From contig JARKIF010000025.1 of NCBI GenBank assembly GCA_029378245.1, positions 372,001 to 436,000 on the forward strand: 64,000 nucleotides of DNA, written 5' to 3'. Of this stretch, positions 12,201 through 23,098 are shown in pieces. Source of the DNA: Roridomyces roridus (lineage: Eukaryota > Basidiomycota > Agaricomycetes > Agaricales > Mycenaceae). The notes below the pieces were generated by a model, which saw nothing but the letters and a program-made list of their open reading frames with translations, was not told the DNA's origin and searched no databases. The number at the start of each line of letters is the position of its first letter. Positions within the stretch are counted from its first letter, which is position 1. The translations under genes and the position numbers were made by a program.

Positions 12201-15200
12201 ATCCTTTTCTGCCGCCCATCTTTCTAATTTCAACTGATGGATGTGTTTTAGGGTCGAGTGGCATGGCGAGTTCAACGAGTCTCCGTCCATCTTCGACTTC
12301 GGCCCACCAGTCGAGTAGCAGTGCTCCGGCCTCGTCTCGTGCCAGCAGTTCGGTGCCCCATTCGAGTAACTCGGCGTCAGCTTCCGTCTCTCACTCTGCC
12401 TCTGTTTATTCGAGCTCCGCTGGTATGAATTTTATCCGTTTCCCCGACTTTTAAATTGCGATATGAACGTATTTGCAGGATACTCCTCTCAATCCCGGGC
12501 TAGTTCCAGTCTTCGCTCGTCCTCGGCATCGTCGGCGTCTACTCGCCAGTCGAGTAGCAGCACGTCTGCTTCATCTCGCGCCAGCAGTTCCGTGCCTCGT
12601 TCGAGTAGCTCGGCGTCAGCTTCCGCCTCTGGATATTCCAGCAGTGTTCGCAGCTCCTCGACCGGTGGGTATCAATCCTGACTTGAGCCACGTATAAATT
12701 TGAATGACTTCTTGTAGGATCTTCCGCCAGCGGAGTTTCCAGCAGTTCGAATTCAGCACGCTCGAGTAGCGGGTCTTCGGCATCAGGTGGAGTCAGCAGC
12801 TCCGCCTCTGTTTACCGGTCAGGCAGTGTTTCGGCATCTCGTTCCAGTGGCTACGCATCTGCTTCCTCTGCTTCTCACAGTTCGGTGCATTCAAGCGGAG
12901 CGTCAAGTTCCATGCCCCACAGTTCGTCAGCTTCAATTTCCCCGAGCAGTGGCCGTAGCTCGGCAGTCGGTGAGCAATCTTTCTTGTTAGTTGAGTCGGC
13001 TGGAGTTGATCAACCCATATCCAGCGTCGTCTTCTGCACACCCGAGTAGCGTATCGAGCTCTGCATGGCGTGCAAGTAGTGTTTCGGCATCTCAGGGTAG
13101 TAGCTCCGGCTCGGGGTCGAGTAGCGCTGCCTCATCGGCGTCTCGATCAACGTCCGTTTATTCGAGTACGTATTTCGTTCGTTGTGCCAACCGACATCTG
13201 ACGCTGAATGTTTCACAGGCTCATCCGTTTCTCGGTCGGCTGTGGAATCTTCAAGCAGTGCGAGGAGCTCGTCTGCTGGTGGGTATCGTTTTTGGATATT
13301 TCTCAGTGTGACTCAATTTTGTGTGTAGGATCCTCGTCTGCATTCTACACCTCGGTTTCTCAACCGTCGTCAACGGGACGCAGCAGCAGTTCAGTTTCCT
13401 CGGCATCTTCGGCTTCGACACGCCAACCTAGCAGTTCGGTCCTGCATTGGAGTAGCCTGACGTCTTCTTCTTCGTCGGCCTCCTCATCGCGCTCGGTGGG
13501 ATATTCGAGCAGTGTGCATAGCTCGTCTGTTGGTGCGTATATTTATTTATTTTATTCCGATATTTGCGGTTGAACTTTTGCTGTTAGGATCTTCTTCGGC
13601 ATCTTCGGCATCTTCGGCGTCGACGCGTCAATCGAGTAGCGTTTCTGCCTCTCATGCAAGCTCGAGTAGCTCAGTACAATCGTCATCTTCGGCTCGCCCG
13701 TCGAGCAGCAGTGCATCGGCGGCTTCCCATGCGAGCAGTTCCGTCTCGGGTTCGATGCCCACGCGTAGTTCGTCAATCGGTGAGGCATCTTTCCAAAATC
13801 CCCATTGAATGCGTTGACCTGGGATCCTTTGTAGGATATTCGTCCTCTGTCTCGCGTGCAAGTAGTTCAGGCTCTGTCCCTGTTTCTTCGAGCATAGCGC
13901 GTAGTTCGTCGTCGTCTGGTAAGTGGTCTTTGAGATAGTTTCCAGCCTTTTCGATTCTAAATGATTTATTTGTCTGCAGCCTCTCGCTCCAGCGGTGTTC
14001 CCAGCAGCTCGGGCGTATCCTCCTCTTCCCACTCAGCTTCTGGGTACTCGAGCAGTGTGCGTAGCTCCTCGATCGGTCCGTATTCTATTTATTACTGCGA
14101 TGCGGGATTCTGAATTTTCTCAATCCTTTCTAGGAGCGTCGGCCCGTCAGTCTAGCAGTGGATCCGTATCTTCTCACGCCAGTAGTTCTACATCTCAGTC
14201 GGCGTCTGTTTCCGCGAGTAGTGCGCGTAGCTCATCCGCTGGTGAGTCAATCTTTTGAGATTCGTTTATTTTCATTCCAATTTTTTCCGTAGCTTCCACG
14301 TCAACTCCATCGCGATCGAGTAGTGTACCCAGCAGTTCATCCATCTCTGCTAGCAGTGTGCATAGTTCGTCGTCTGGTGAGTTGTCTTTCCTTTGGAGTG
14401 GTTGGAATGATGTTGATTCCAACTTGTGTACAGGCTATTCATCATCCGTCCAATCCCGCTCCAGTAGCGTTCCCAGCAGTTCTACGCATCAGCCCAGCAG
14501 TTCAGTTTCGCATACGAGTAGCCCGGCGTCCTCAGCTTCATCTACCTCGCGCTCTGTGGGGTCTTCGAGCAGTGCGCGTAGTTCGGCTGGTGAGGATTTT
14601 ATCTTCTGTTCTTTGGATATGTCTTACTCTTTCTAGGATCTTCCTCCGCATCGTCTGCATCGGCACGCCAGTCAAGCAGTATCTCGGCCTCTCACTCTGT
14701 GTCGGCGTCACGCGCGAGTAGCTTGGTTTCCTCAGTGTCTGGCCGCTCTTCGAGTAGCGCTTTGTCCTCGCGGGCCAGTGCTTCTTCATCCCGTGCAAGC
14801 AATGTCTCTTCCGCACCATCCGCATCGGCGACTGCATTCCAATGCACCTCGAAACAGAAGTTCTGTTGCTCCAATATCGAGGCTGCGAAGAGTGCGGATG
14901 GCCTTCGCGTGCTCAACGGAGTTGGATTGAGTCCTGATAGCTGCGGGGAACAAATTGGTTTTGGGTGTGTTGCCATGTCTGGGAGTTCTTGGTACGTTGA
15001 CGCTTCATTTTTTCTTTACGTTCTTGAACTTAATCCGCGATTTCAGCGCAACGGGGACGACGCCTGCCGAATGTTGTGGAAATACGGTGGGCTCGAATAA
15101 AGTGGGCATCGACTGCACCAGCGTGCCGGTTTCATCCTCAGCTTCGCGTACGGGTTCCGCGTCATCCACCGCCTCGGCCTCGCGCTCCATTAACTCGGCG

Positions 15201-18200
15201 CAATCATCCGCGTCATCAGCGAGTGCACGGAGCTCTGCATCCTCAGCATCGGCATCATCGGCATCACTTCGGCAGTCCTCGGTTTCGAGGGCGAGTAGTA
15301 TCTCGCCGTCTGCATCTGCTTCTGTGTCGCGGAGTTCCAGCCCGTCGGCATCCTCGGCATCGCTCCGCCAATCCAGCAGTGCGATTTCAGCTTCAGGTTC
15401 GAGGGCCAGTAGTGCCTCGGCGTCTGCATCGCGGAGTTCCTTCTCGTCTGCATCGGCATCTCTTTCACGTGCTAGCTCCGCCTCTTCAGCGAGTAGTGGG
15501 GTATCAGCATCGCGTGGAATTAGCTCCGCAGCTGGTAAGTCAACATTTTGAAAATTTCTTCTCTCAATGCTGCTTGGATGCTGATGGGTTCGAATTCTTA
15601 GTATCCTCCTCTGTGCATTCAAGTACCGCGTCAAGTTCGGTGTCGGCGCGCCAGTCGAGTGTTTCTGCCTCGCGTTCGAGCTCGGTTGGTTCCACGAGCA
15701 CTGGGCGCAGTTCTTCGGTTCAAGGTCAGTCATTCAAATTCCAGAGTTGTTATTGGTTTCTCATCGAGTTCTGTGCAGGGTATTCGTCCTCGTCCCGCTC
15801 CAGCGGTGTACCAAGCAGCTCAGGTCGTCCGAGCAGCGCGTCCTCTGCATCTCGAGCATCTTCGATGTCGTCGGCCTCCATCCGCCCGTCAAGTAGCAGC
15901 GTCTCCTCAGCTTCAACTCAATCTCGTGTGAGCAGCTCTAACAGTATGCCGCGTAGTTCTTCTGGTGAGTTATTCTTGAATTCAGGTTCGTTGAGGTGTT
16001 GTTGACTCGAAATTTCTTTAGGGTTCTCTTCAGCTGGACCTAGCAGCTCAGCGCACTCGGCGGCGTCCTCTGCGTCGGTTTATCAATCGAGTAGTATCTC
16101 GGCTTCGCGTGCAAGCAGTGTCTTGGCATCGTCGTCTGCTTATCGGTCCGCGAGCTCATCTGCAGGTGCGTATACTTTATAATGTGCTCTCTCCGATGTT
16201 GACATGAAATTTAGGATTCTCACACTGGAGCGTGTCCAGTGGAATTTCATCAACCGCGTCTCGTGCGAGTAGCTCTGTGCCTCACTCGAGTAGCTCGTCG
16301 TTGGCGTCTGCATCTATTTCTATTTCGCGTTCGGCGCCGGCTGCTTCGAGCAGCGCGCGTGTTTCGTCTGGTAAGCGTTCTTATCTTGATAGGATTTGTT
16401 TTCCTTATTGACTGTTTTGTAGGATATTCTTCTGCCCATGCGTCTAGCAGCGTTTCAGCATCAAGTTCACGTGCATCGAGCAGTGGTTCAGCATCTCGTG
16501 CCAGCAGCGCTAGTTCCTCCGCGTCTGCATCTCGCACTTCTTCGAGCAGTATCCATATCAGCAGCTCGTCGGCGTCGCGTACTAGCTCAGCAGTCCCGTC
16601 GTCATCCGCTGCGGTCTCTTGTAACGGGCAGTCCACGTTCTGCTGTGACTCGATCGAAATTCCTACGAGCGCGCATGGAAGTAGCTGTCTCGCCAATGCG
16701 GGGATTTCGTCTGCAGTGAATGTTGGGGCGAACATTGGTATTGGTTGCGCTTCACCCTCGACTGTTAATGGCGTGCAGACTTGGTGAGCTTCTTTCTCAG
16801 ATTCCAAGGGATTGAAACTGACGGCGGAGTAGCTCTGCGTACAAAACCCCTTTGAAATGCTGCAAGACGTTGTTCGACGCGCCTCTCTTTGGTGGAATTG
16901 GTATTGATTGCACGGCTGGTGAGTGTGTCGGGTCATCTTCCCAAAATTTATTGACACTTCGTCAAGGGACATTGTCGAGCGCGTCCGCGTCTCATTCATC
17001 CACTCGGACATCTAGCTCGTCGTCTTCTAGTCGAACATCAAGCAGTTCGGCATCGACATCCCGAACGTCATCAATTTCCCACGTCACGTCATCGGCCGGC
17101 TCTGCGTCTTCCTCTCATGTTCCCTCGTCGAGTAGCGCAATTCGCTCCTCCAGCGCGTCGGTTGCGTCGCGCAGCAGTGTCGCTGGTTTGTTTTGTGACC
17201 TCTCTCGTTGTTTCCAGGACTTATGCCACCGTCTAGCGTCATCTGCGTCGAGATCAAGTCTACCCTCGAGTAGGTCCGTAGGATCATCGTCTTTGCGTGC
17301 CAGCAGCTCGGCAGCGTCGTCTCGTGCCAGTAGTATTTCCTCAGGTGTGTGACCGTGCGATATTGGAGGGTATACTTATCTGACCAAAACTTGCAGCTGT
17401 ATCGTCCCGCTTGGCGTCTTCCGTGAGTAGCGCTCGGGGTATTTCGTCCAGTGCACCATCTGCATCGGCCTCCCTTCACTCGAGCGCGTCGGCTGCTTCC
17501 CAGTCCACCTCGGCTTTGCACTCCAGTAGTTCCGTATCGGTGTCTCGTGCGAGTAGCTCCGCAGGTGAATATTCCCCGGACTTTTCAGATCAGAATTTTC
17601 TGACGTCTTTATCAGTCCAATCTTCACACTCCGCCTCCGCCTCTTCTGCCCAGTCCTCGCGCGCTGCGTCTTCATCGGGGCACCTTTCGTCCAGTAGCTC
17701 GGGATCAGTCTCAACGTCCTCGCATCCCAGCAGCTCTGCGTCTGCAAGCAGGAGTGGATCTAGCTCTTCTACGTCCACTTCTCATGGCAGCAGCGCCTCC
17801 AGCCATTCAAGCGGGTCGTCGACTGTGTCAAGGGCATCTTCGACCTCGGCGTTGTCCCAACGCCCAAGTAGCTCTGCATCAGCGTCCGCTAGCAAGAGCT
17901 CGTCGACTTCTGCCCACTCAAGTAGCGCCATCTCGAGCGCCAGTGGAGCCCGCAGCTCAAGTGCTGTCTCCTCCCATCTCAGCAGCGCCTCTTCCAGCGC
18001 AGCATCAGTCTCCGTTCGTGCCAGCGCGTCGTCTGCTTCCTCACACGTTAGCAGCTCGGTGGTGCGTGGGTCCTCATCCTCGGTTCTCTCAAGCGGCGGA
18101 TCTTCCTCGGCTCGTGTTAGTAGCTCTGGCTACTCTTCCCATGCCAGTGGTGCTTCCAGCTCGGCCTTCCATTCCTCAAGTGCTGCTCCATCGTCAGCGC

Positions 18201-21200
18201 ACTCTGCGAGCTCCTCTTCCCCTCGTTCGGGTAGCAGTGGCAGCTCCCCCTCCCCGCGTTCCAGCAGTGTACCGGCCAGTTCAGCCACGTCAGCTCACTC
18301 GAGCGGTGGCTCCTCGGCCTCTTCGGCTCGGGGTAGCAGCAGCGCATCTTACGGTCGCTCCAGTAGCGCATCCTCGTCAGCGAGGTCGAGAGGCGTGTCC
18401 TCCGTTTCGGCGTCCATCCGGCCTAGCAGCAGTGTCTCGGCGCGTTCGAGCGTTTCCGCTCCATCAGCCTCTGCTCGTTCCTCTGCCCACCCCAGCAGCT
18501 CTGCATCTATATCGGCATCCCACTCCTCATCTCGCGCCTCTTCAGCTTCCGCCAGCGCTTCCTCCACGCCGTTCCAATGCACTGCCAAGCAAACCTTCTG
18601 TTGCTCGACCTTTGAACGCGCCAAGAGCACGGAAGGACTGAGCATTTTGAGTGGCGTCGGCATGCATCCCGATAGCTGTGGAGAGCAGATTGGAACTGGA
18701 TGTGTGCCTGTTTCGGGTGGTTCCTGGTACGTGTCTTGCCCGTGTTCTTGTCAATTTGCTGATCCTTTTTTTTCCCCAGTTCTTCAGACAAGATTGCCGC
18801 GCAATGCTGTGGCCAGACTGTCGGCTCCAACCTTGTCGGTATTGATTGCACGCAGGTCACGCTCTCGTCCGCGCACTCTTCGACCGTGGCTTCCTCGAGC
18901 TCACGGGGAGTCTCGGCTTCCTCGGCGCGCCCTTCTAGCTCTGCGTCATCCGCCACCGGCAGCTCTGGTGTTCCCCGCAGTTCTTCGTCGTCGGCGCGTG
19001 CGAGCAGCTCGTCTCCTTCAGCCTCTCCTCGGAGCTCCTCCGCAGGTGTGTATCTTTTCTTTTTGTCTGAAATTCTGAAGATTGAATTCGCTTTTCAGGG
19101 TATTCATCTATTCATCTGAGCAGCAGCTCCGCATCCTCTGTCCGCGGTTCCAGTAGCCCCGCGCCTTCCTCTTCGCACTCTTCCTCGGTGGTGCGCTCCA
19201 GTAGTGCGGCGTCGAGCAGTGCAAGTGGAGTCCGTGGCTCGTCTTCGGCGGCTGCTTCCTCTGCTTCACGGGGAAGCTCTGCTTCCTTGTCTTCTTCGCA
19301 CGGAGTCAGCTCGGTCTCAGTCTCGGCGTCCCATCCCTCGTCGAGTGGGACTCCTCGCCCGAGTTCTAGCGCTGTATCATCCTCCAGCGTGCATTTGAGC
19401 TCGGCAACGGCCACTTCCTCTGCTGCCCGCCCCAGCTCCAGCGCTCAGGCCTCCTCGAGCATTCGTTATAGCTCCGTAGCGGCTTCTTCGTCGGCAGCGC
19501 ATTCCACCTCTGTTCCTTCCTCGTCTCCTCGCCCGAGTTTTAGCGTTACATGGTCCTCCAGCGTGCATTTGAGCTCAGTGGCGCCGCCTTCTTCGTCTGG
19601 CCACCCGAGCTCCGGTGCCCAGGCCTCCTCGAGCATTCGTTATATCTCTGTACCGTCTTCTTCGTCGGCAGCGCGTTCTAGCTCTGTTCCTTCCTCCTCT
19701 CCTCGCCCGAGTTCTAGCACTGCATCATCCTCCAGCGCACATTTGAGCTCAGTGTCGCAGTCTTCCTCTGCTGCGCGCTCTAGCTCCGCAGTACCTTCAT
19801 CCTCGGCGACTCGTTCGAGCTCTGCGGTGCCATTGTCGTCTGCCCATGCGAGTGTGGTGGCATCTTCGGCGTCTCATTCTAGCTCTTTCGCAGCCTCATC
19901 CTCCCCGGCTCGCTCCTCCTCTGCAGCGCGTTCGAGCACCGTTTCCTCATCCTCAGCTCATTCCAGCAACGCTGCATCATCCTCTCATTCGTCGTCAGCC
20001 CACCCGAGTAGCTCCATCGCGCGCTCGTCTTCGGCTTATGCCAGTGCTTCGTCTACGCCCTTCCAGTGCGCAACCGCTCAAAACTTCTGTTGCTCGACTT
20101 TCGAGTCGGCCAAGAGCACTGAGGGGCTCAGCATCTTGAGCGGTCTGGGTCTACACCCCGATAGCTGTGGCGAGCAGATTGGGACGGGATGTGTACCTGT
20201 TTCCGGAGGTTCTTGGTGCGTCTTTCGTGTTACTGCAGGTTACTTCATATTGATCTCGTTCTTTGCAGCTCGTCGGATAAGATTGCTGCCAAGTGCTGTG
20301 GGAATACCGTCGGCTTTGACCTCGTCGGAATAGACTGCTCGTCTATCACGCTTCCGACCGCTCACTCGTCGACGGTGGTCCCCTCGAGTTCGGCTACCCG
20401 CGGGTCTAGCTCGTCTTCGAGCCATCTTAGCAGCGCCTCGTCTGTCGTCCGCGCGTCTTCGGCTGCAGGTGTGTCTTTTCGGCTTGGCCCAAATATGTAT
20501 TACTGACCTTGCATTCCAGTATACTCTTCCGCATCATCTGCACGCGCCAGTAGTGCGGTCCCGAGCAGCGGGCATTTCAGCAGCTCGATGGTGCCGGCGA
20601 CGTCTTCCTCATCTCGGGGAGGTAGCTCTACGTCTTTGACGGCTCGTTCATCGTCAAGCGCATCTGCTGCGATACCTGCGGCGTCTTCAAGTGCTCCACA
20701 TTCCTCCAGCTTGGCTTCCTCGTCGAGCCAAGTGCGTTCAAGCTCGGTATCTTCCAGTGGGCATTCCAGCGCCGCTGCGCCTTCGTCTTCCGGGGCACAT
20801 TCGAGCTCTGCGGTCCCATCTTCCTCTGCCCACCCGAGTTCGAATGTCCAGGCCTCCTCGAGCATTCCCTATAGCTCCGTCGTGGCTTCCTCGTCGGCCG
20901 CGCGTTCTAGCTCTGTTCCTTCCTCGTCTCCTCGGCCAAGTTCTATCGCTGCATCGTCCTCGAACGTGCATTTGAGCTCGGCTACGGCCACTTCCTCTGT
21001 TGCCCGCCCGAGCTCAAGTGTCCAGGCCTCCTCGAGCATTCACTATAGCTCTGTGGCGCCATCCTCATCGCCAGCGCGTTCTAGTTCCGTGGCTCCTTCC
21101 TCGTCTTCTCACGCGAGTTCTAGCGCTGCATTATCCAGCGTGCATTTGAGCTCAGTGGTGCCGTCTTCCTCTGCTGCCCGGCCCCGCCCCAGTCCCCAGG

Positions 21201-21828
21201 CGTCCTCGAGCATTCACTATAGCTCTGTGGTGCCTTCTTCCTCTGCCCATCCCAGCTCGAGCGCCCCGGCCTACTCGAGCTCCCATTACAGCTCCGTAGC
21301 GGCTTATTCATCGGCGCCGCGTTCTAGCTCTGCAGTCACCTCATCCTCGGCCGCTCGTTCTAGCTCTGTGGCGCCTTCCTCCTCTCCCCGCCCGAGCTCT
21401 AGTTTCGCAGCCCCCTCTTCCTCTGCTGCTCGCTCGAGCAGTGCTGTGCCTCCAACGTCTTCTTCCGTCACGGCTGCGCACACTACGACCACATCCACAA
21501 CGCAGGCACATACCACCACCACGACGACAACGCCGCACACTTCGGCATCCGCATCCACTGGCGTGCCGCACTACAAGCGGGATTCGACTTGCACGGCGCG
21601 GACGACGTATTGCTGCCAAAACGTGTCGGATGACGGTGTCGGTGTCGAGTGCTCGGCGGCAGCAATGATCCGTGGGATTGCAAGATGGTGAGTTTCCATT
21701 GCGAGTCGTTCTATGCCCTTTTGCTGATACGTCTATTTTAAAGCCTGTCCGACATGCAGCCCTTCTCGTGCTGCTCTGAGCTTGAAGATGACGATTCGAC
21801 AGGGCGTGAATGTGTGGCGGCTATGTGA
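9291..21828 (+). CDS. Giant secreted protein with seven hydrophobin-like modules
   Basis: Thirty-seven exons spliced by eye total 10,608 nt and close in frame to about 3,535 residues. After a signal peptide (MKAAIVLAFVLSLTTLAVDA) comes a basic segment, NARRLARGLPPLPPVRRKP. Seven modules follow with the hydrophobin order C, CC, C, C, CC, C. Module 1 is C-x6-CC-x32-C-x7-C-x8-CC-x12-C and ends GPDLVGIDC. Hydrophobins are small secreted proteins (~100 residues) that assemble at air-water or wall surfaces. Linkers are Ser/Ala-rich with few other residues, as expected for O-glycosylated wall or surface stalks. No GPI signal or transmembrane tail is seen; module 7 ends the protein. An intron splits the fifth core cysteine codon (TG|C) in every module. 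Linker exons 5-20, 23-26 and 29-31 are phase 1-1 cassettes. C4-C5 and C5-C6 spacings fall slightly outside the class I consensus, so 'hydrophobin-like' is safer. Transcript evidence is needed to prove a single mRNA. Confidence 0.8.
9477..9805 (+). other. Hydrophobin-like module 1
   Basis: Exon 9477-9663 carries TPFQCAAKKNFCCDN and ends in TG of a Cys codon. Exon 3 starts at 9719 and supplies the C, then SSDSRPATCCGN and DLVGIDC. It has exactly eight cysteines. The residue where modules 2, 3, 5 and 6 have an extra Cys is Tyr here (NSYGAQIGTGC). Confidence 0.75.
10660..10955 (+). other. Hydrophobin-like module 2
   Basis: The first half (TAFQCGSKNKFCCSN, then PDSCGEEIGTGC) ends exon 3 at 10828. 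The second half starts at 10882 with TTPAECCGN and NKVAIDC. It has nine cysteines, the extra one being in PDSCGE. An uninterrupted Ser-rich linker of roughly 280 residues precedes it. Confidence 0.75.
11418..14636 (+). repeat. Linker region built of tandem phase 1-1 exon cassettes
   Basis: Between modules 2 and 3, 17 introns of about 45-65 nt separate 16 short exons of 60-252 nt. All have lengths divisible by three and all start and end in phase 1. Most begin with an acceptor ending TAG or CAG followed by GATCTTC or GATATTC-like sequence, and end AGCTC..GCTG before GTGAGTAT. Each encodes Ser-rich text with periodic Arg (ASSRASSSV style). The similarity of exons, introns and boundaries indicates repeated duplication of an exon-intron unit. 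Confidence 0.8.
14820..15115 (+). other. Hydrophobin-like module 3
   Basis: Exon 14637-14991 ends with AFQCTSKQKFCCSN and PDSCGEQIGFGC, and TG of the fifth core Cys. Exon 15047-15534 continues with TTPAECCGN and NKVGIDC. It has nine cysteines and is closest in sequence to module 2. Confidence 0.75.
16615..16918 (+). other. Hydrophobin-like module 4 (divergent)
   Basis: Exon 16423-16783 contains VSCNGQSTFCCDS, GSSCLANAG and NIGIGC. Exon 16833-16918 has LKCCKTL and GIGIDC. The extra Cys sits at a different place from that in modules 2, 3, 5 and 6. A 48-nt in-frame segment (16919-16966) has donor and acceptor sites and is treated as an intron; if retained it would add 16 residues without changing frame. 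Confidence 0.65.
18560..18860 (+). other. Hydrophobin-like module 5
   Basis: TPFQCTAKQTFCCSTF, PDSCGEQIGTGC and VSGGS close exon 17616-18726. Exon 18780-19045 opens with the split Cys, then SSDKIAAQCCGQ and NLVGIDC. It has nine cysteines. Modules 5 and 6 are near twins and probably duplicated most recently. Confidence 0.75.
20050..20345 (+). other. Hydrophobin-like module 6
   Basis: TPFQCATAQNFCCSTF and PDSCGEQIGTGC close exon 19099-20215. Exon 20269-20468 continues with SSDKIAAKCCGN and DLVGIDC. It has nine cysteines. The linkers on both sides use SSSARSSSV-type repeats with PSS and HLSS variants. Confidence 0.75.
21585..21828 (+). other. Hydrophobin-like module 7 (short, C-terminal)
   Basis: STCTARTTYCCQNV, then GVGVEC and MIRGIAR, with the TG|C intron at 21688-21743. 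The last exon gives MQPFSCCSELEDDDSTG, then REC and VAAM, then stop. The spacing is C-x6-CC-x11-C-x11-C-x8-CC-x12-C. The loop between cysteines 3 and 4 is about 20 residues shorter than in the other modules, and a Thr/His-rich stretch precedes it. It may be a diverged or partly degenerate module that caps the protein. Confidence 0.65.
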
Positions 21829-23090
21829 TACTGATATTTTTACCTTGTCCAGACGTGCTCACGGTTTGCAGTATGCCTCCGCGTCGCCGCTGGATCTAAG
21901 CGCCAGTGCTTGATATCAAATGTCCTGTACGAATAGATTCCTGTGTGTATTATACTTAGATTTCCTGTATCACATTCTGCTTTTCAACGTCTCTATCATG
22001 GTGTGAGTGGCCGAAGAGTTGAAGGCACTGAGTGCAGACAAACTTGTAGTGTACAAGCTTGGTACAAGCGGGTGAAAAAACGACAGAAAGACTTGAACCA
22101 CTGAATTTCTAATAGGTGCGTTCAAAGTTGACGATGATGACCCGGTGTGGAGATTTCACACCGGATTTTGCTCAACGGGTTTTTCGCTCACCGACTTTTT
22201 ATCCGGTGAGCGAAACCCGTTGAGGAGGCCCAAACCCGTTGTGATGGCAAGTGCATGTGCATCGCCAAAACCGGGAAAAACATATATGGCCTGATATGGC
22301 CATATATGGGCCGCGAGGGTTGGGAGGCTGATCGGCTGATGAACTTTCTACTATCTGGGCTTTTTTTTTTTCTTTTTTTTTTTGGGAGCATTATACAATG
22401 TATAGAAGTCTGCAGAAGCATTCTAGTATACATCCGCTGGTGTCACTGGAAATAAACAAACCAGTATATAAGCCGGGAAGATGATCCGCTCAGGAGGAAA
22501 TGCCTTCATGCATGGTAGAACCAGTGTGGGACTCCTGCGTGTGTGTTTTAACCAATACCTTCTCTCAAGGGCAGAATACCCACTAAAACCCCCTGTATTT
22601 TAATCCAATCATCTGGCAGTGAGTCTTCATCCAGCAGGACTCCACTCCAAGTATTTAGGACCGCCTGTTTGTCAAAACTCATTGTAACAAATCTCTTTTT
22701 ATCTGTCAGAATACGGTCCCTTTGGAGTGCACTATTTACAAGTTTTAACCAGCGGTTATGTACTTCAGATTGGGTCGCAATTTTATCTGGGTTACGGATG
22801 ACCCGATCAACTCTGAGATGCCAGATCAAATGCCATTGATGACGCTGACGATGAACTAACACTCAAAACCCAACACAAAACGTGAGGGCAGGAACGTATA
22901 GAACAACGGCGGCTTGTTTGTGCGAGGAGAGCTTCTCAGTGATAGGACACTTTGAGTCTGACTTCGACGACGACAACGGCAACTGATGATCCAAGCGAGT
23001 ATAGCAGCGAGACGGGTAGGCTCGAGCTGAGCTGAACTATAATCCAAATCCAACCAAAACTCTCAACACAAACTCAATCCCAACCAAATG
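21829..23090. other. Intergenic downstream of the giant gene
   Basis: No gene is supported. The stretch holds a long hairpin (22172-22223), a run of TATGGCC inverted motifs near 22280-22310, and poly-T tracts. Short minus-strand ORFs near 22550-22860 have no recognisable features. Confidence 0.4.
22172..22223. repeat. Near-perfect 50-bp hairpin
   Basis: TCAACGGGTTTTTCGCTCACCG is mirrored after a loop of about 10 nt by CGGTGAGCGAAACCCGTTGA, with a single bulge. A second small palindrome (GGTGTGGAGATTTCACACC) lies just upstream. It is probably the core of a foldback element; a role in 3' end formation is possible but unsupported. Confidence 0.5.
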
Positions 23091-23098
23091 GTCAATCC

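Noticed and set aside
9637..20865. Long Pro/Arg/Leu-rich or Glu-rich ORFs overlapping the giant gene in other frames and on the minus strand
   Set aside because: They are shadows of TCN/AGY serine codon runs. Only the Ser frame continues through splice sites and contains the cysteine modules.
9291..21828. Several separate hydrophobin genes instead of one
   Set aside because: No stop, terminator, new start or signal peptide lies between modules, and all exon joints keep frame. Transcript data could still overturn this.
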